DNA of 64,000 nucleotides, taken from the NCBI GenBank assembly GCA_009746045.1, contig RPFO01000015.1, positions 1,099,529 through 1,163,528 of the forward strand. Reading direction: 5' to 3'. The notes below the pieces were generated by a model that was given only the letters and a program-made list of their open reading frames with translations, did not search any database and was not told the origin of the DNA. Below, in pieces: positions 10,190-21,169 of the stretch. Position numbers and translations under genes: made by a program. The DNA comes from Mesostigma viride (Eukaryota; Streptophyta; Mesostigmatophyceae; Mesostigmatales; Mesostigmataceae). Numbering within the stretch: the first letter of the stretch is position 1; the number at the start of each line of letters is the position of its first letter.

Positions 10190-10740
10190 TGTTGCGTGCC
10201 CGACCCTTGGAACGGGCGCAACAATGGAATAAATGATGTATTTTAGCTTGTTGTCATAGTCCGTAGGACTTTGGGACTCATTTCGGGACTTAATTTGGGA
10301 ATTGTCCCTTGGTCAGGGCTTTTTTATGGAATTATGACAGTTGTATGATTCGGACTAGTTATTTTGGGCCTAGGTTGATGTATGAGATCTTCTAGGGGCC
10401 GGCGCAGTCGCGCGGCGCTGTGTACTTTACAGCCGGTTGAGATCTTGTATTCATGCGTGGATTCTGTAGGCGAGGGTCGATGTCGACCCGAGGATCTTGT
10501 GTGGACTGCATGTTTCGGAGTTCTCTGGAAGGTCGGCGCCATGTCGGCGCCTCTTGCCAGCTTGGTGGCAGACCTAGGTGAAATTGGTCCGAGGACGAGA
10601 GTCTCGTCCTCTTGGTTCGAAATAAAGTGTGTGTTATCACCTGTCTGAACCTGGGGCATAATTCCAACTGCATTTGGTGGCTCTATCCTAAATGTAGATT
10701 GTGTAGATTAATGCAATATTAATCATCGTGAGCCGTAACA
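10190..10740 (+). repeat. Probable 3' LTR of the Gypsy element
   Basis: Begins TGTTGCG immediately after the purine tract and ends CGTAACA, giving near-matching inverted ends (6 of 7 positions). An AATAAA lies near 10620. An alternative right end is a CA at 10671-10672, followed two bases later by TGGTGG, which looks like the start of a primer-binding site. No second LTR is in the window for comparison. Confidence 0.55.
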
Positions 10741-10815
10741 GGCCTAAAGCCACGCCTGTTCCGTTAATCCCACTCCCAAAGAGTGGTCGTGGTTAGCCAA
10801 GAAACCAGGAATAAC

Positions 10816-13090
10816 CTACCTTAACAACAGGATCTTTCGCACGACCCGGATGGGTTCGTTACACTCTGGCTCACGGCGTGCCGGCTGCCATTCTGCCCCC
10901 TGCGTGCCGGTGAAGCCTTCACGTTGCCGCAATGTGGGAGGCGCAGCAGGAATGGTCGGCCGGTGAAACTCCGTGCCGCGGCTTGATGTTCGAGCACATT
11001 CAACAGGCGTGGATGGCACTCGTTCCCTTTCCAAAGCATCAACCCTCTCCGCCAGGGATTTGACCTGTTCCTTCAGCTTCGCAGTCGCCGCGTTCTCTGG
11101 GGGGGCAGCTGGCTTTGCACGCGCTGCCAATGATGATTGGCACTTGGAAACCTTTGCATTCAAATCAGCGATCTGCATAGCCACAGACGGCGGCGCCTTC
11201 TTCCCCCCTTGCTTCGCTTGAAACCCCACCCAGTCCTTCCGCTGTGCGATTGCTGCCTGTGCTGCTTGCAACCCCTGAGTAAGGGGCGCTAGCCACCCTG
11301 CCGGGGGAGCTGCTGGCATCGCACTCTCGGACGGTGCTGACTTAGCTGCGCGAGGCGGCAGTGCCTTCCCGCCCTGGTATTCAAGCTGGCGTGCAGGGCG
11401 CAAGCTCCGCTCGCCCCCCCCCCCGCCGGCTTCGAGACGCGCTTCTTGGCCTTGTGGAGGGGTGATGTTTGTTCCTCGTTGCCATCGTCACCCCCCCCTT
11501 CCCCACCATTGTGCTCCTCCTCCACCTCCTCTTCATCGTCCAGGTCATAGCTGGCATCGCCCCCGCTTTCATCTTCATCTTCATCGGGTGCAGCAGGCGG
11601 GACGACAGCGAGCACCTGAATTGTAAACATGCACGCATACAGAGATTGACATTTTACATCAACAATACATACTTGGAAATTAATGTTTTATGGTGCTTAA
11701 AAATAGAGTGCTCCTGATGGTGTCTAGAGTATGCACATTGATCATATGCGCCAGTGTGGTTTGCGCTCGGTTGCGGTTGGATTGCGCATGGCATGTTCTA
11801 GCATAAATGTCAACAATGCAAAACCGATCTGAGATACTTACCTGATAGCCCCGTCCGGTGGTCTTGTTGGTCGCACTCTTTAACTGGTTGATGCGCGACT
11901 CCTGGCGGGTAAACACTGACGTGATGTCCGCAATTGCATCCGTCAAGGTAGTACTTGATGAGCAATGTAATTCGGCAGTGGCGACAGGGTCAACCGTCAA
12001 GTTGAATGGTCGGCACCACGCTACACGGATTTCACCGGAGGCGAATGAGGTAACCTTCCATTCTCCGTCCTCGCAGCTGTAAATGGGACGCACCAACGCC
12101 ACAAAGGACGGGTGATCATGGGTGCCGCTGGCTGCCCTCACACAAGCGAGTCCGAGGATGACAAGGCGCACAGCGGTGTTGCCCGTGGGACTGGCATGCA
12201 GGTCACGCATTAGGTCATCATCCGCATGACTGCAGATGTCACCGATTGAGAACGACGTCACCTTGGAGGTGCTACCAGAGCTAGCCTTTTTGCACGAAAC
12301 ATACAGCGGAGGCCAGTCACTCTTGGTGTCTAGTTGGGCCAGGGAATCCTTGTCATCAGGCAGCGTGTAGAACTTGTGAGCTGGTGTGATGTTGTGCTCT
12401 GGAACGGTTATCTGAGGAATACCGTTGATGAACCTGCGGTTGCTTGGAAAACCTTTGCCCACGTCGAGCATGTGAAGCACAACTGGCTTGGCCGCAGTAG
12501 CACCCCGGGATGCAATCGAGAGGCTGCCGGCTCCCTTCATGAGCACCCCCAAATATCCCAGATACTTGACGAGGCACTTGTGCGGCACTGGGTCCGTGTG
12601 TGCCTGTAGCAATTCAAGAGCAATAGCACAAGCAATGTCATGATTCCAAACGCCAAGAACTGCAAAGTTTATTGTAATATTCCTTTGGTAAAATGCAATT
12701 CAAGAGCAACAGCACAAGCAATGTCATGATTCCAAACGCCACGAACTGCACTTATTGTAATATTCCTTTGGTAAAATAACAACCGGATTTCCCCTGTCAT
12801 AAATTTACCTGAGATTTCCCATCCGTTTCGGCTGTTTGGTCGGTTTCCTCATCCGAAGCACCAGAGGCAATTATTCTATGAAGTTCATTGACTGCTCCCC
12901 TGACGTACACGTTTGATGCCCTTTTCTTCTGTTCTTCATCACCTACAGCTGTCACTGATACAGGGGCTGTATCCATTGTGTTCTCTTGCCCCGGTGGTGC
13001 TACTGCGTCCTTTTCACTGGCATGCTCCACATGTCCGGCATCCCCGCCATTGTTTTCAATACCTGCCTGCGGCTGCGCGCCGCTAGCCAT
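10816..13090 (-). CDS. Unrecognised three-exon gene with acidic and coiled-coil C-terminus
   Basis: Exons on the minus strand: 13090-12809, 12603-11842 and 11615 to 10816. Both introns are phase 0 with good sites (CTCAG|GTAAAT, CTACAG|GCA, ATCAG|GTAAGT, TTCAG|GTG). Exon 1 encodes 94 residues rich in Glu, Ala and Thr. Exon 2 encodes 254 residues that look globular (for example KCLVKYLGYLGVLMKGAG). Exon 3 starts with an acidic run (DEDEDESGGDASYDLDDEEE). The frame then changes within an 11-G run at 11414-11424: read as given it stops at 11289 (456 residues in all), while the adjacent frame stays open to 10816 and encodes an Ala/Lys-rich coiled coil. A one-base length error in the G run, or a real frameshift, would explain this. 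A donor-like AAG|GTAGGT overlaps the last stop, so further exons are possible, but the LTR at 10740 follows at once. No family recognised; a transposon gene cannot be excluded. Confidence 0.6.
12609..12778. repeat. 86 bp tandem duplication inside intron 1 of the unrecognised gene
   Basis: Two copies, starting at 12609 and 12695, each begin GCAATTCAAGAGCAA and end near TTCCTTTGGTAAAAT, with few differences. They fill most of the 205 bp intron and stop just short of its 3' splice site. Confidence 0.85.
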
Positions 13091-13198
13091 TCTCAGCTAT
13101 CCGGATTTCCGAACTACGCCAATACCTGGCCAGAATGGCTGAAAATTTCCACGAAATGCATCCAAGTGCACGAATTATTGAGTCGGTGGTGGCACCAT

Positions 13199-13478
13199 GG
13201 CACGGAGTACAAATGGGTGGTGGCACGCCGTGCCACCGGTGGCACGGTGGAGTACAAATGGGTGATGGCACGGTAGCACGGTGGCACGGCCAGTGATTGG
13301 CCCGTTGCTTACATGCTGACAATGATGCAGCCTAGTAAAAAAATTGGCCGCAAATCTTGTGCCCACGTGCCACCTGACGAATTCGGACCACCAGTTCCCT
13401 GTGTAACCGTGCCACCACCCCTTTGTACTCCACCGTGCCACCGGTGGCACGGCGTGCCACCACCATTTGTACTCCGTG
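13199..13478. repeat. Inverted repeat with 72 bp arms
   Basis: Left arm about 13199-13272 and right arm about 13407-13478 are near-perfect reverse complements. Each arm contains its own palindrome, GTGCCACCGGTGGCAC, flanked by GAGTACAAA motifs. A 134 bp spacer separates them. It could be a foldback element or a small non-autonomous transposon; no target duplication was identified. Confidence 0.8.
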
Positions 13479-13645
13479 ATATATCGGAAAGCAGCAGCGA
13501 TGGTGATCGCTGCTCACAGGGTAAAGCCACTCGGGCAGACCGGGCCGGCGTCGGGGCCCGGTCTGCCATGTCTGTATCCCCCCCGTCGACGGCGGGGGGA
13601 TCTAAGTTTGCTGATATGCAAAGTTAGAAATGGGGGGGGGCGTTA

Positions 13646-13951
13646 ATGCAATATTACCCAGTTGACAAAGCCATGACGGGCCCCGGCATTATTATGGAGC
13701 CCGATGCGGGGGCGTTGGGTTGGCAGGTTTTTGGAATGCTCTTCTCGCTGCTACTCCTGGGCGTTGTTGTGCTCGTCATGGCGAGACGCGGGGTCCGGCA
13801 AGGACCAAGCACGTGCACCCACCTACCCGACGTCCGCCCCTCCCTTGATAAAGGTACAAGCATGCCCACCCACCTACCCTACCTGCATCCCTCCCTTGAC
13901 AGGGAACAAGCATGTGCATGTATTCATACTCCACATGCCCCCCTCCTTTGA
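13646..13951 (+). CDS. Possible small single-pass membrane protein running into a minisatellite
   Basis: A 101-residue ORF starting at the ATG of MQYYPVDKAM. Residues about 31-51 (VFGMLFSLLLLGVVVLVMARR) form a clear hydrophobic helix followed by Arg residues. From about residue 57 the protein is translated from the roughly 52 bp minisatellite, giving repeated THLP and PSLD motifs. The N-terminal part could be a real exon whose true continuation is elsewhere. No homologue is recognised and the codon evidence is thin. Confidence 0.25.
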   Translation: MQYYPVDKAMTGPGIIMEPDAGALGWQVFGMLFSLLLLGVVVLVMARRGVRQGPSTCTHLPDVRPSLDKGTSMPTHLPYLHPSLDREQACACIHTPHAPLL

Positions 13952-14402
13952 CAAGGAACAAGCATGTGCACTCATCTACCGTACGTGCATCCCTCCCTTG
14001 ACAAGGAACAAGCAAGCCCACCCACCTACCCTACCTGCATCCCTCCCTTGACATGAAACAAGCACGTGCACATGCCTACCCCACATGCATGCCTCCTTTG
14101 ACAAGGAACAAGCACATGAACTCACCTACACTACGTGCGTCCCTCCCTTGACAAGGAATAAGCACGTGCACATGCCTACCCCACATTCATGCCTCCCCTG
14201 ACCAGGAACAAGCACGTGCACTCACCTACCCGACGTATGTGCCTCTTGACAAGGACCAAGCTCGTGCACCCACCTACCATACGTGAAAGGTACACGCATG
14301 CCCACCCACCTACCCTACGTGGGCCCCTCCCTTGATAAGGTACAAGCATGACCACCCACCTACCCCGCGAGCCTCCCTACTTTGACAAGGAACAAGCACG
14401 TG
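13797..14402. repeat. Minisatellite, about 52 bp unit, roughly 11 copies
   Basis: Diverged direct repeats with the core ACAAGGAACAAGCACGTGCA, then CCCACCTACCCTACGTGCAT and CCCTCCCTTG. Copies start near 13800, 13853, 13906 and 13957 and continue at similar spacing. Internal variation suggests an old array. Confidence 0.85.
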
Positions 14403-15706
14403 GGCCCGCTAGCATGGCAGCAAGGAAGACATTACGATAGCATGGCATGGCCAAAGCAAAAGAGACAGAGAAGTCGATGGAGAGAGAGCTCCTAAGAACT
14501 CCTAGTAAAATTGGCGACCATGGAGGGCAAAAAACGTTCAACAACTTACGACGTACGGGCATCGGCACATACAGAGAAGCCCAGGTGTGCCAGGTGTAAA
14601 ATAAGCGAGATTGAAGTATCGCCTACCTCGTAGGAGACTTTTGGTATCTGGTAAACAATGAAAGCGAGTGGAAAGATGGAGAACGTGAAAATAACATACA
14701 ATCGACTGCAATGCATGCAAAGAGGACAGAATCAGTGATAAAGCGCGCTGCATTCAGGCAGCGCTGAGCGATTGAACGGTGAACAATTTAATGCGGAACG
14801 CATTGTCTACGCGACTCGATGCGACTAAATGTGGCATGCATACACGGGCGCTGACTAAAGAAATTGTGTACCTGGCTCAGCAAGGTGCGCTTGCAGCCGC
14901 TTTCTTAAATATGCTGCAGGCGCACAATGTAGCGAATTGAAGTTTGCATGTAGTAACAAAGGCAAGAAAAGCGGTGTAGCTGGCTACCGACTACGCCATA
15001 GTAAGCTGTATGGGAGTTGGCGCTGCCGATGGCTGGAAACGGATGACCGAATCATGCTAAACTGGGGCTCCAAAAGGGCTTGTCATGCATCCTAGTGCGC
15101 CTTTTGCTTCTTTTTCTTCAAGCATCGTCAGCATGCGGGTTTAGTAGGGGGGCGCTTATTCTTTCACCACGATCAGTCGGCTGGACTGCAATCGGCATAG
15201 CCAGCGCAAGGTGATGCAAGGGCAGGCAAACTTTATCAGCTCATTCAAGGCTCGTTGATGAAATTCAAACATCTAGGCGGCGCGTCTGCAACGGCTCATC
15301 GCAATTCGCAAGCAGAACCCTCGTAACACGTGGCGCATGCAGAGATCTGCTTCGGGCGGCTAGGCGTATCTCACTGCGTCGTGACTTCAGTACCGGTATG
15401 TACTTATGTGGACGCCCGCTCCTAATTAAAGTCCTGTTCACAGTTCACTGGGCGCCTTGACTAGGCGGTCGCCTAACGGGAGTTACGGGACACCCCTGAG
15501 AATAGGGAAGCGCTGCTGCGTTGGAACCACTATGAACTCGGACACACTTAACTCAGGGAGTTCATAGCCTTCGAGTTTATAGGCAGTGACATGCACACGT
15601 TCCTTATTAATCCCATACAACTGGAGCTCAAATACATACCCTTCTCCCTATCTCACGCACTCCAAGGAAGCTGCCCAACGTGGCCATTTTTGAGAGGCCG
15701 CAGCGC
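14403..15706. other. No gene seen
   Basis: Unique-looking sequence with only short ORFs in all frames. No tRNA, splice-supported exon or repeat family was found. Confidence 0.5.
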
Positions 15707-15810
15707 GTGTAATCATTGTAATCATTGTAATCATGTGTAATCATCTGTAATCATGTGTAATCATCTGTAATCATGTGTAATCATCTGTAATCATCCGTAA
15801 TCATTTGTAA
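15707..15810. repeat. Short tandem array of TGTAATCAT(C) units
   Basis: About ten copies of a 9-11 bp unit containing TGTAATCAT. The unit includes TGTAA, the algal poly(A) signal, so the array carries about ten of these strings on the plus strand. Confidence 0.85.
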
Positions 15811-17031
15811 CGCAACCGTAACATAGCTGGGAAGCATGCGTAACTTAGCAGCAGCGAACAAGGAAGATTGCGACGATAGAAGGTATATGCCGTAAACCAA
15901 CTACGTAAGCCATGTACATGCACAGAAACTGTCCTGTCTTTCACGCATAGCCGGCTGACACTTACTGCTACGACTACGCTACCCCTTACACCTAACCACA
16001 GAGAGAACCCGGCACACACCTGCTTGTTACGTCGCCACGTCCAGGTGGATGCATTAAGAATCGCGGATATCCGCAGCCAGCCAGCTTTCCGGCACAAGAA
16101 CGCAAACTTGCAAAATGGTTCGAAAGTAACGTTAGACACGCCGGAGCATTGTTCTAGGCCCAAGAGAGATCGAAAGACAAGTCCTGTCACGTGCGCTCGC
16201 TACCCAGCCTTGACGTTCTGTAAAATGGTCGACAGTAAACTTCGGGCAAGAACACCCAGGCCCGGGCGCTCCCTTGTCAGATATACCGTTTCCAAACTCT
16301 ATACTATGATTAAAATCAAGCTCAAAAATTGCCTGGCCTGGTGCGGGCAACGTTTCCCCACGCACTGACATGTTTGTGCTCAAAATCGACCATCCGGGCG
16401 CAGGCGATCTGTGACCTACTCATGTTGAGCAGCCGTGCTACACATGCAAACGCAAATAATTTCGTAACCAAATTCAGACCCTTTAAGCATAAGTACCAAG
16501 CTTTCGTTCTTGCTACTGGGCGCCCAAAACGATAAGCTCACGTGAAAATGCCGCCCATGATTGTCAGGTCGCCATATCCGCCGCACACCATTCCCGCACC
16601 CACTTTATTGGCCCAAAATCCCTGTATTTTTGGTCGAGGTACGAACATTCCCGCGCATCTACCTGGTACCCGGTACGGAATCCGGGTACGATGTGCCGGT
16701 ATCACGGGTAGAGTACATCTTGGATCGAGGTCACGGTCCACTAGGGGTAGTATGGACCATATAGTGACCCCCCCTGCCCGGTACCTAGGTTATAGTGACC
16801 TTAGGACTTTTTAGGACCAAGTCCTAAATTTAGGACGGCCGGCTGATTACGGTAACAACAACCAGCCGGCGCAGGCCAAGTAAAGTGAGACACCTGAGTG
16901 ACCCGACCCTAAACAAGTCGACCGGCTCGCAAACCTAAAACTTTGCCTTCATTTTGGGTCGCAAACTTTAAATTTAACCTTGTTTGGGGGTCGCAAAGTT
17001 GTTAGACGCAAAGTGATCTTGACCACTACGG
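15811..17031. other. No convincing gene
   Basis: Only short ORFs without recognisable domains. Near 16800-16835 there is a small inverted AGGACTT / AAGTCCT pair, and at about 16840-16870 GGCCGGCTG and CAGCCGGC face each other across a short spacer. Confidence 0.4.
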
Positions 17032-17033
17032 TA

Positions 17034-17499
17034 CACCGCCCGCATTGGTAGTTTTAATTCAGTTTAGCCAAAAGGCCCTTCGGAATTAGACATTAGCGTT
17101 TTATTGGTTGAAAGTGCTACTGTGTCCGCCCAATTAATTAATTATTAGTTTGTTTGTTTGGTTACCGAACAACCGTTGAACTGGCTGCGAAATTTAATAA
17201 TTCTTTGTTTGTTGACTTTGTTCTGTATAACCCAGCCGGGTGCACTGCTCTTACGGCTAGGAAAAGCACATTTTTCAGCGAGAGATTTAATATTTCTTTG
17301 TTTGTCATCGAGAAAGCTGCACACGTGACAGGAAAATAATATTTATTTACAACTTCTTTGTTTGTTTGGCAGCCCGAAAACAGACAGACGAGCACACTCG
17401 TGAATTAATTATTTACAAATTGTTTGTTTTATTTAGCACTTTCAGGTGGTGAACTAAAATAATTAATAATTATAATTAAATCTACCAGTGCGGGCGGTG
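17034..17499. mobile_element. MITE of 466 bp with TA target duplication
   Basis: The ends CACCGCCCGCATTGGTAG and, inverted at the right, CACCGCCCGCACTGGTAG differ at one position and are flanked by TA at 17032-17033 and 17500-17501. The inverted similarity extends inward through A/T-rich DNA to GAAAGTGCT / AGCACTTTC. The interior is rich in TTTGTTTG and has no coding capacity. A TA duplication with such ends is typical of non-autonomous Tc1/mariner relatives. Confidence 0.75.
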
Positions 17500-17503
17500 T
17501 ATG

Positions 17504-17625
17504 TACAGTCATTCCCGCGTTAAGTTGCGTTTCTTAAGGTTGCGTTCCCGGTTGCGGCGCCGAAGTTCGGGGGGCGACCGCAACTTAAGCATTGAGGCCA
17601 TCGCAACTTAACGCGGTAATGACTC
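17504..17625. mobile_element. Small MITE, TACAGTCATTCCCGCG family, copy 1
   Basis: The left end CAGTCATTCCCGCGTTAAG, preceded by TA, is mirrored at the right by CTTAACGCGGTAATGACT. The interior is made of further inverted copies of GTTAAGTTGCG. The CAGT start after TA resembles Tc1/mariner and pogo-type ends. It sits three bases from the 466 bp MITE. The right-hand TA is not preserved. Confidence 0.65.
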
Positions 17626-19357
17626 AATTTGTAGGGGCCAGGCCATTTTTGGCCGCGCAGGAGGCCATTTTTTGCCAAGTCCGGACCCGCTACGTGATTT
17701 TAGCCGGCAAAATACGCAAGCCCCACTCTCGCGCAAATTTCCCCGCCTGCTGGCTTACTGTAGGTGAAAAGCGTGAATGCAACCTTACAACTTCAGTTTT
17801 GCAGCCTGCGGGCTGCGGTACATAAGAATCCACGACCATGCAAGGTCTGTAATTGAGACATCTTGATGGAAATTACCACCATCATGCCGAATGCACCACA
17901 GAAGGGCAAAGACAAGGTTGCGTTATTATTGTTTACATGCACGCCTTTGACAGTAAATGAAGCTTCCCTCGCGACTGTTCCCATGTTTTGTCACATTCAA
18001 ACGTGAAGCCGGCTGGCAATTAACCCTTAGTCCGCTAACCCCCCGACCTGTCGGGGGGTTTGACTAACGGTCGAATTTCGCGCCGCGCCGCGAGCGCCGC
18101 GCCACTTGTGACGGAGGACAGTTGTCCGGTGGGTCCGGGAACACTTAGGGACGAAGGTGATGCATAGGTTTGGGGGTAATATTCGCCATAGCCTGGTAAT
18201 TACAACGTGTATTGAGAATGTATCACGTGACTTTGGCGGGAAATTTTCGCTCGCGCGCGCGCGTAATGAGATATGGCTGCCAACGTGCCGCTGTCACGAA
18301 ATTTTTGCGTCTCGCGGCTCGAAACGGTTCAGAATGTTGCTCAGAATGACGATGCATGATTTTCGTAGGTCAGGCACGGCCAGATTTATAGGGTTGGGAA
18401 AATACAGGTAGGAAAATAGAACTTTCCTGGTCGTCAGTTCCAGACGATTCATAGCTTATCATAGGTCGATTTTCTCCCTATTGCCGGGCAATCTGCGCCA
18501 GCCCGGGCATCCAGTTTGGGTAAGGGACGTCAGCTGCAGCGATTGCTGAGAATGCGGACTAGTTTAGTGGCCATCTTTGCACGGAACATCAACCTGGTAG
18601 TCATGGCGGATCATGCAGTATGCGGCTATGGCGGCCTTTGCCTGTAGAGCATCAGTATGTGTGAGATATGAGGGTCCCGGCCAGCGGAGTCCGGGTAGGG
18701 CATGAACGAGCCAGGTACGACAGCGTATTTGCGTGTTGTTTGCAGCGGAATACGTATACCATGCATTATAAATGACGATTTTATGCATGCATATTTCAGC
18801 AAGCTTCCATGCCTGTTGTAAAGAGTGGTATTAGCCCTGAAGTGCCCAGTTTATGGCATTTCTTTGGAGTTTATCACTCCGTCAGTGCAGGTAGGCAACG
18901 TGTTTGTATTCCAGCACTTTTGGCAGCCTTTGATGGCTTGTTATAATGCATTACTGTGTTGCATGTCATAGATAGCTGTTTACACGCGCGTAATCCACAC
19001 ACATGTATGAGCACGTTATATAGGGGTAATGGGTTATCCGGGTGGTCTGACCCAAGGAAACCACCATTGGACTATCCAACTAAGTTGTCCAATGTTGGTA
19101 TTGAGATTCCCTACCCTTCCTGGGAAGTTAGGGGGGGGTAGACTTTTCCTTGGGAAAAAAAGATCGTCTTTTGGCCAACTTTGAGTAGAGCTATCATCCA
19201 AATGCTTTGATAAACCCGTGGTATTATTGCATATTCTGAAAGCCCTTGAAGTGTAGATACTCCTAGCATCTTGGTTGGGGGTATTTGGAGTAGTGGCCTG
19301 TGAGTTATGATTTTTTTCATTTTCAGGGGTATGAAAGTGCCAAAAATGGGTCAGCGG
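17626..19357. other. No gene seen; one strong hairpin
   Basis: No ORF with recognisable content. The hairpin at 18037-18060 is listed separately. Confidence 0.45.
18037..18060. other. Hairpin with 10-11 bp stem
   Basis: AACCCCCCGAC and GTCGGGGGGTT are exact reverse complements across a two-base loop. GCTAACC and GACTAACGG outside it extend partial symmetry. No adjacent gene explains it. Confidence 0.6.
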
Positions 19358-21079
19358 ACTCGTCGTCTGTCCCAACTCAGTCCTCACAGGAGGACTGAGT
19401 TGACAATTTTCAACCGCGTGTAGCGACTAGGTGGGGGGTCCATCCCAAATGTTTTGATGTGGATTGGGGGTGTACTAGATGTCATTTTGTTGGCAAAAAT
19501 ACTGCATATGTGAAAACTTGACCCGAACACCTGAAAATTACACGGACGTTGGGCACCCCTCGCGAATTTGCATTTTTCGGGATAAGAACGAGTGGGAAAA
19601 ATTCAATCAAATCCTGGTGCATGAAGAAAAAATATAGGCATGTAAACAATATAGTTCTTGAAACGTGGCAAAAAACTGGGCTCAATTTGGCCACTGCAAC
19701 TGCCTGAAACAATTAAAAAACTCTCAGTCCTCAGGAGAGGAATGGGGCTTTTGCTAACTTTGCTAGCATGTAAGTGCGGTCATACTACACAATACCGTGG
19801 CCACCAACCATCCCAATCAACTCATTTCCCTTCAAGCATTACAGGACAACACACTTGCATCATCATACTTCAGGTATATCATACCTTATCATGTAGTGAG
19901 AGCCTATGCATGCATGTAGGGAATGGGCTTGGATACCTACCAACAAAGGGTTATGTTATAAGTGTCAACCACCAATATAATGGGTAGGTTAAGCATATTT
20001 CCATTGTTTCTAACAACAATAGATATGGCTATAACTGTTTTGCCTTGCCATGATGTGGCCAACATAGTTGCTGGCACATGATGGCAGTGGTTTGTCACCA
20101 AGACTTTTCACTCACCCGTAAAAGCTTGAATGCACCCTTGACGCAGCCCGTGGCCACACAATCATGCAGTATGAACGTAGCAAGAGAATAACTAACATCT
20201 ACGAAGGTGTTTAAACCTGCACAGCTCCTAAAACCCTGCACAACTACACTGGGTTAAGGCAAATGCCTGCTAACATCATCTGAAAAGGGGGTTTTAGAGA
20301 GGGGCAGGCAACGGTCAAGAAACAGCATCAAGACCTGAACCTGACAACGCCTCGCAAGCTTAAACTCATGTACGAACATCAAGGAACGAAGAGGCAACGA
20401 TTATCCGGCTTTACCTGGCACGGCTGGCGTTACCTTGGCCCAGGCGGTGCCCGCAAAAGTGGCACTCTTCGGCACATAGACCATGACGTGACAGAATGGT
20501 CGAAATCATCAAATCTATACTGTCACTCAATTTATTCTAATACAATGCATGTTAAAATGTAGAAAGAAACCTATCAGCCATTGAAATTGCGCCGGAAAGC
20601 AAGCGCAGTCATCAATTCCGTCGACCTGCCTTATCGCAGTTTTTTCCAGCAAGAACAGTGCCGACACCGAGTAAATCGCATCCCCGCGAGCTAAAAATTG
20701 ATTTTTATCATCTTTAGGGCATGTTAAATCTATTTCCTGAGTTTGGACAGCTAACTCGTCCGCAAACGTAAACTGCATGCATGGGCGCGAGCCGCCATGG
20801 CTAGGTCGTGCATTTCCGGAACTCGCGTTTCACGTGGAAAAGTACCCTTACCACCTGTACTTTGACCGTACATTTAGCCGCTCATACCAAATCCAAAAAA
20901 ATCCCAAAAATATGTCCAGGAAAGATCTTTTCACGTAGTATTTGAATAAATTTTGAGAGAATTTTTTTGACAAACATTCTGACCGTGGCGAATTTTCTAC
21001 GAAACCCAAAAACTCGGTCCTCTAGAGAGGACTGAGTTCAACTCAGTCCTCCGTAGAGGACCAGGGACAGACGACGAGT
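19358..21079. mobile_element. Candidate TIR-bounded element, 1.7 kb, no transposase seen
   Basis: The ends ACTCGTCGTCTGTCCC (19358-19373) and GGGACAGACGACGAGT (21064-21079) are perfect inverted repeats. Each is followed inward by a palindromic block around GAGGACTGAGTTGA. The interior carries only short ORFs, for example 84 residues on the minus strand at 20778-20527, none recognised. No clear target duplication is visible, so the family is unknown. Confidence 0.55.
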
Positions 21080-21169
21080 TAATAAGTTATAACCCGCCAA
21101 AAAGAGAGCCGAAGACACAGGGTTAAAACACATATCCTTTAGATGTAAAAAACAACTCTCTGCTTGGAG

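Larger units (their letters stand above)
6600..10740 (+). mobile_element. Chromodomain Gypsy element (chromovirus-like), broken, 3' part only
   Basis: The visible parts are an integrase core, an integrase C-terminal SH3-like region with a chromodomain, a further long ORF, a purine-rich tract and a probable 3' LTR. Gag, protease, RT and RNase H are absent from the window. The element is broken, with several breaks. Its left limit abuts the tail of the Copia element, which suggests one inserted next to or into the other. Copia pol is open while this element is decayed, so this one is probably the older of the two. Confidence 0.75.

Noticed and set aside
15801-16190. 129-codon minus-strand ORF
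   Set aside because: No domain, starts in unique DNA and ends in the TGTAATCAT array; no splice or context support.
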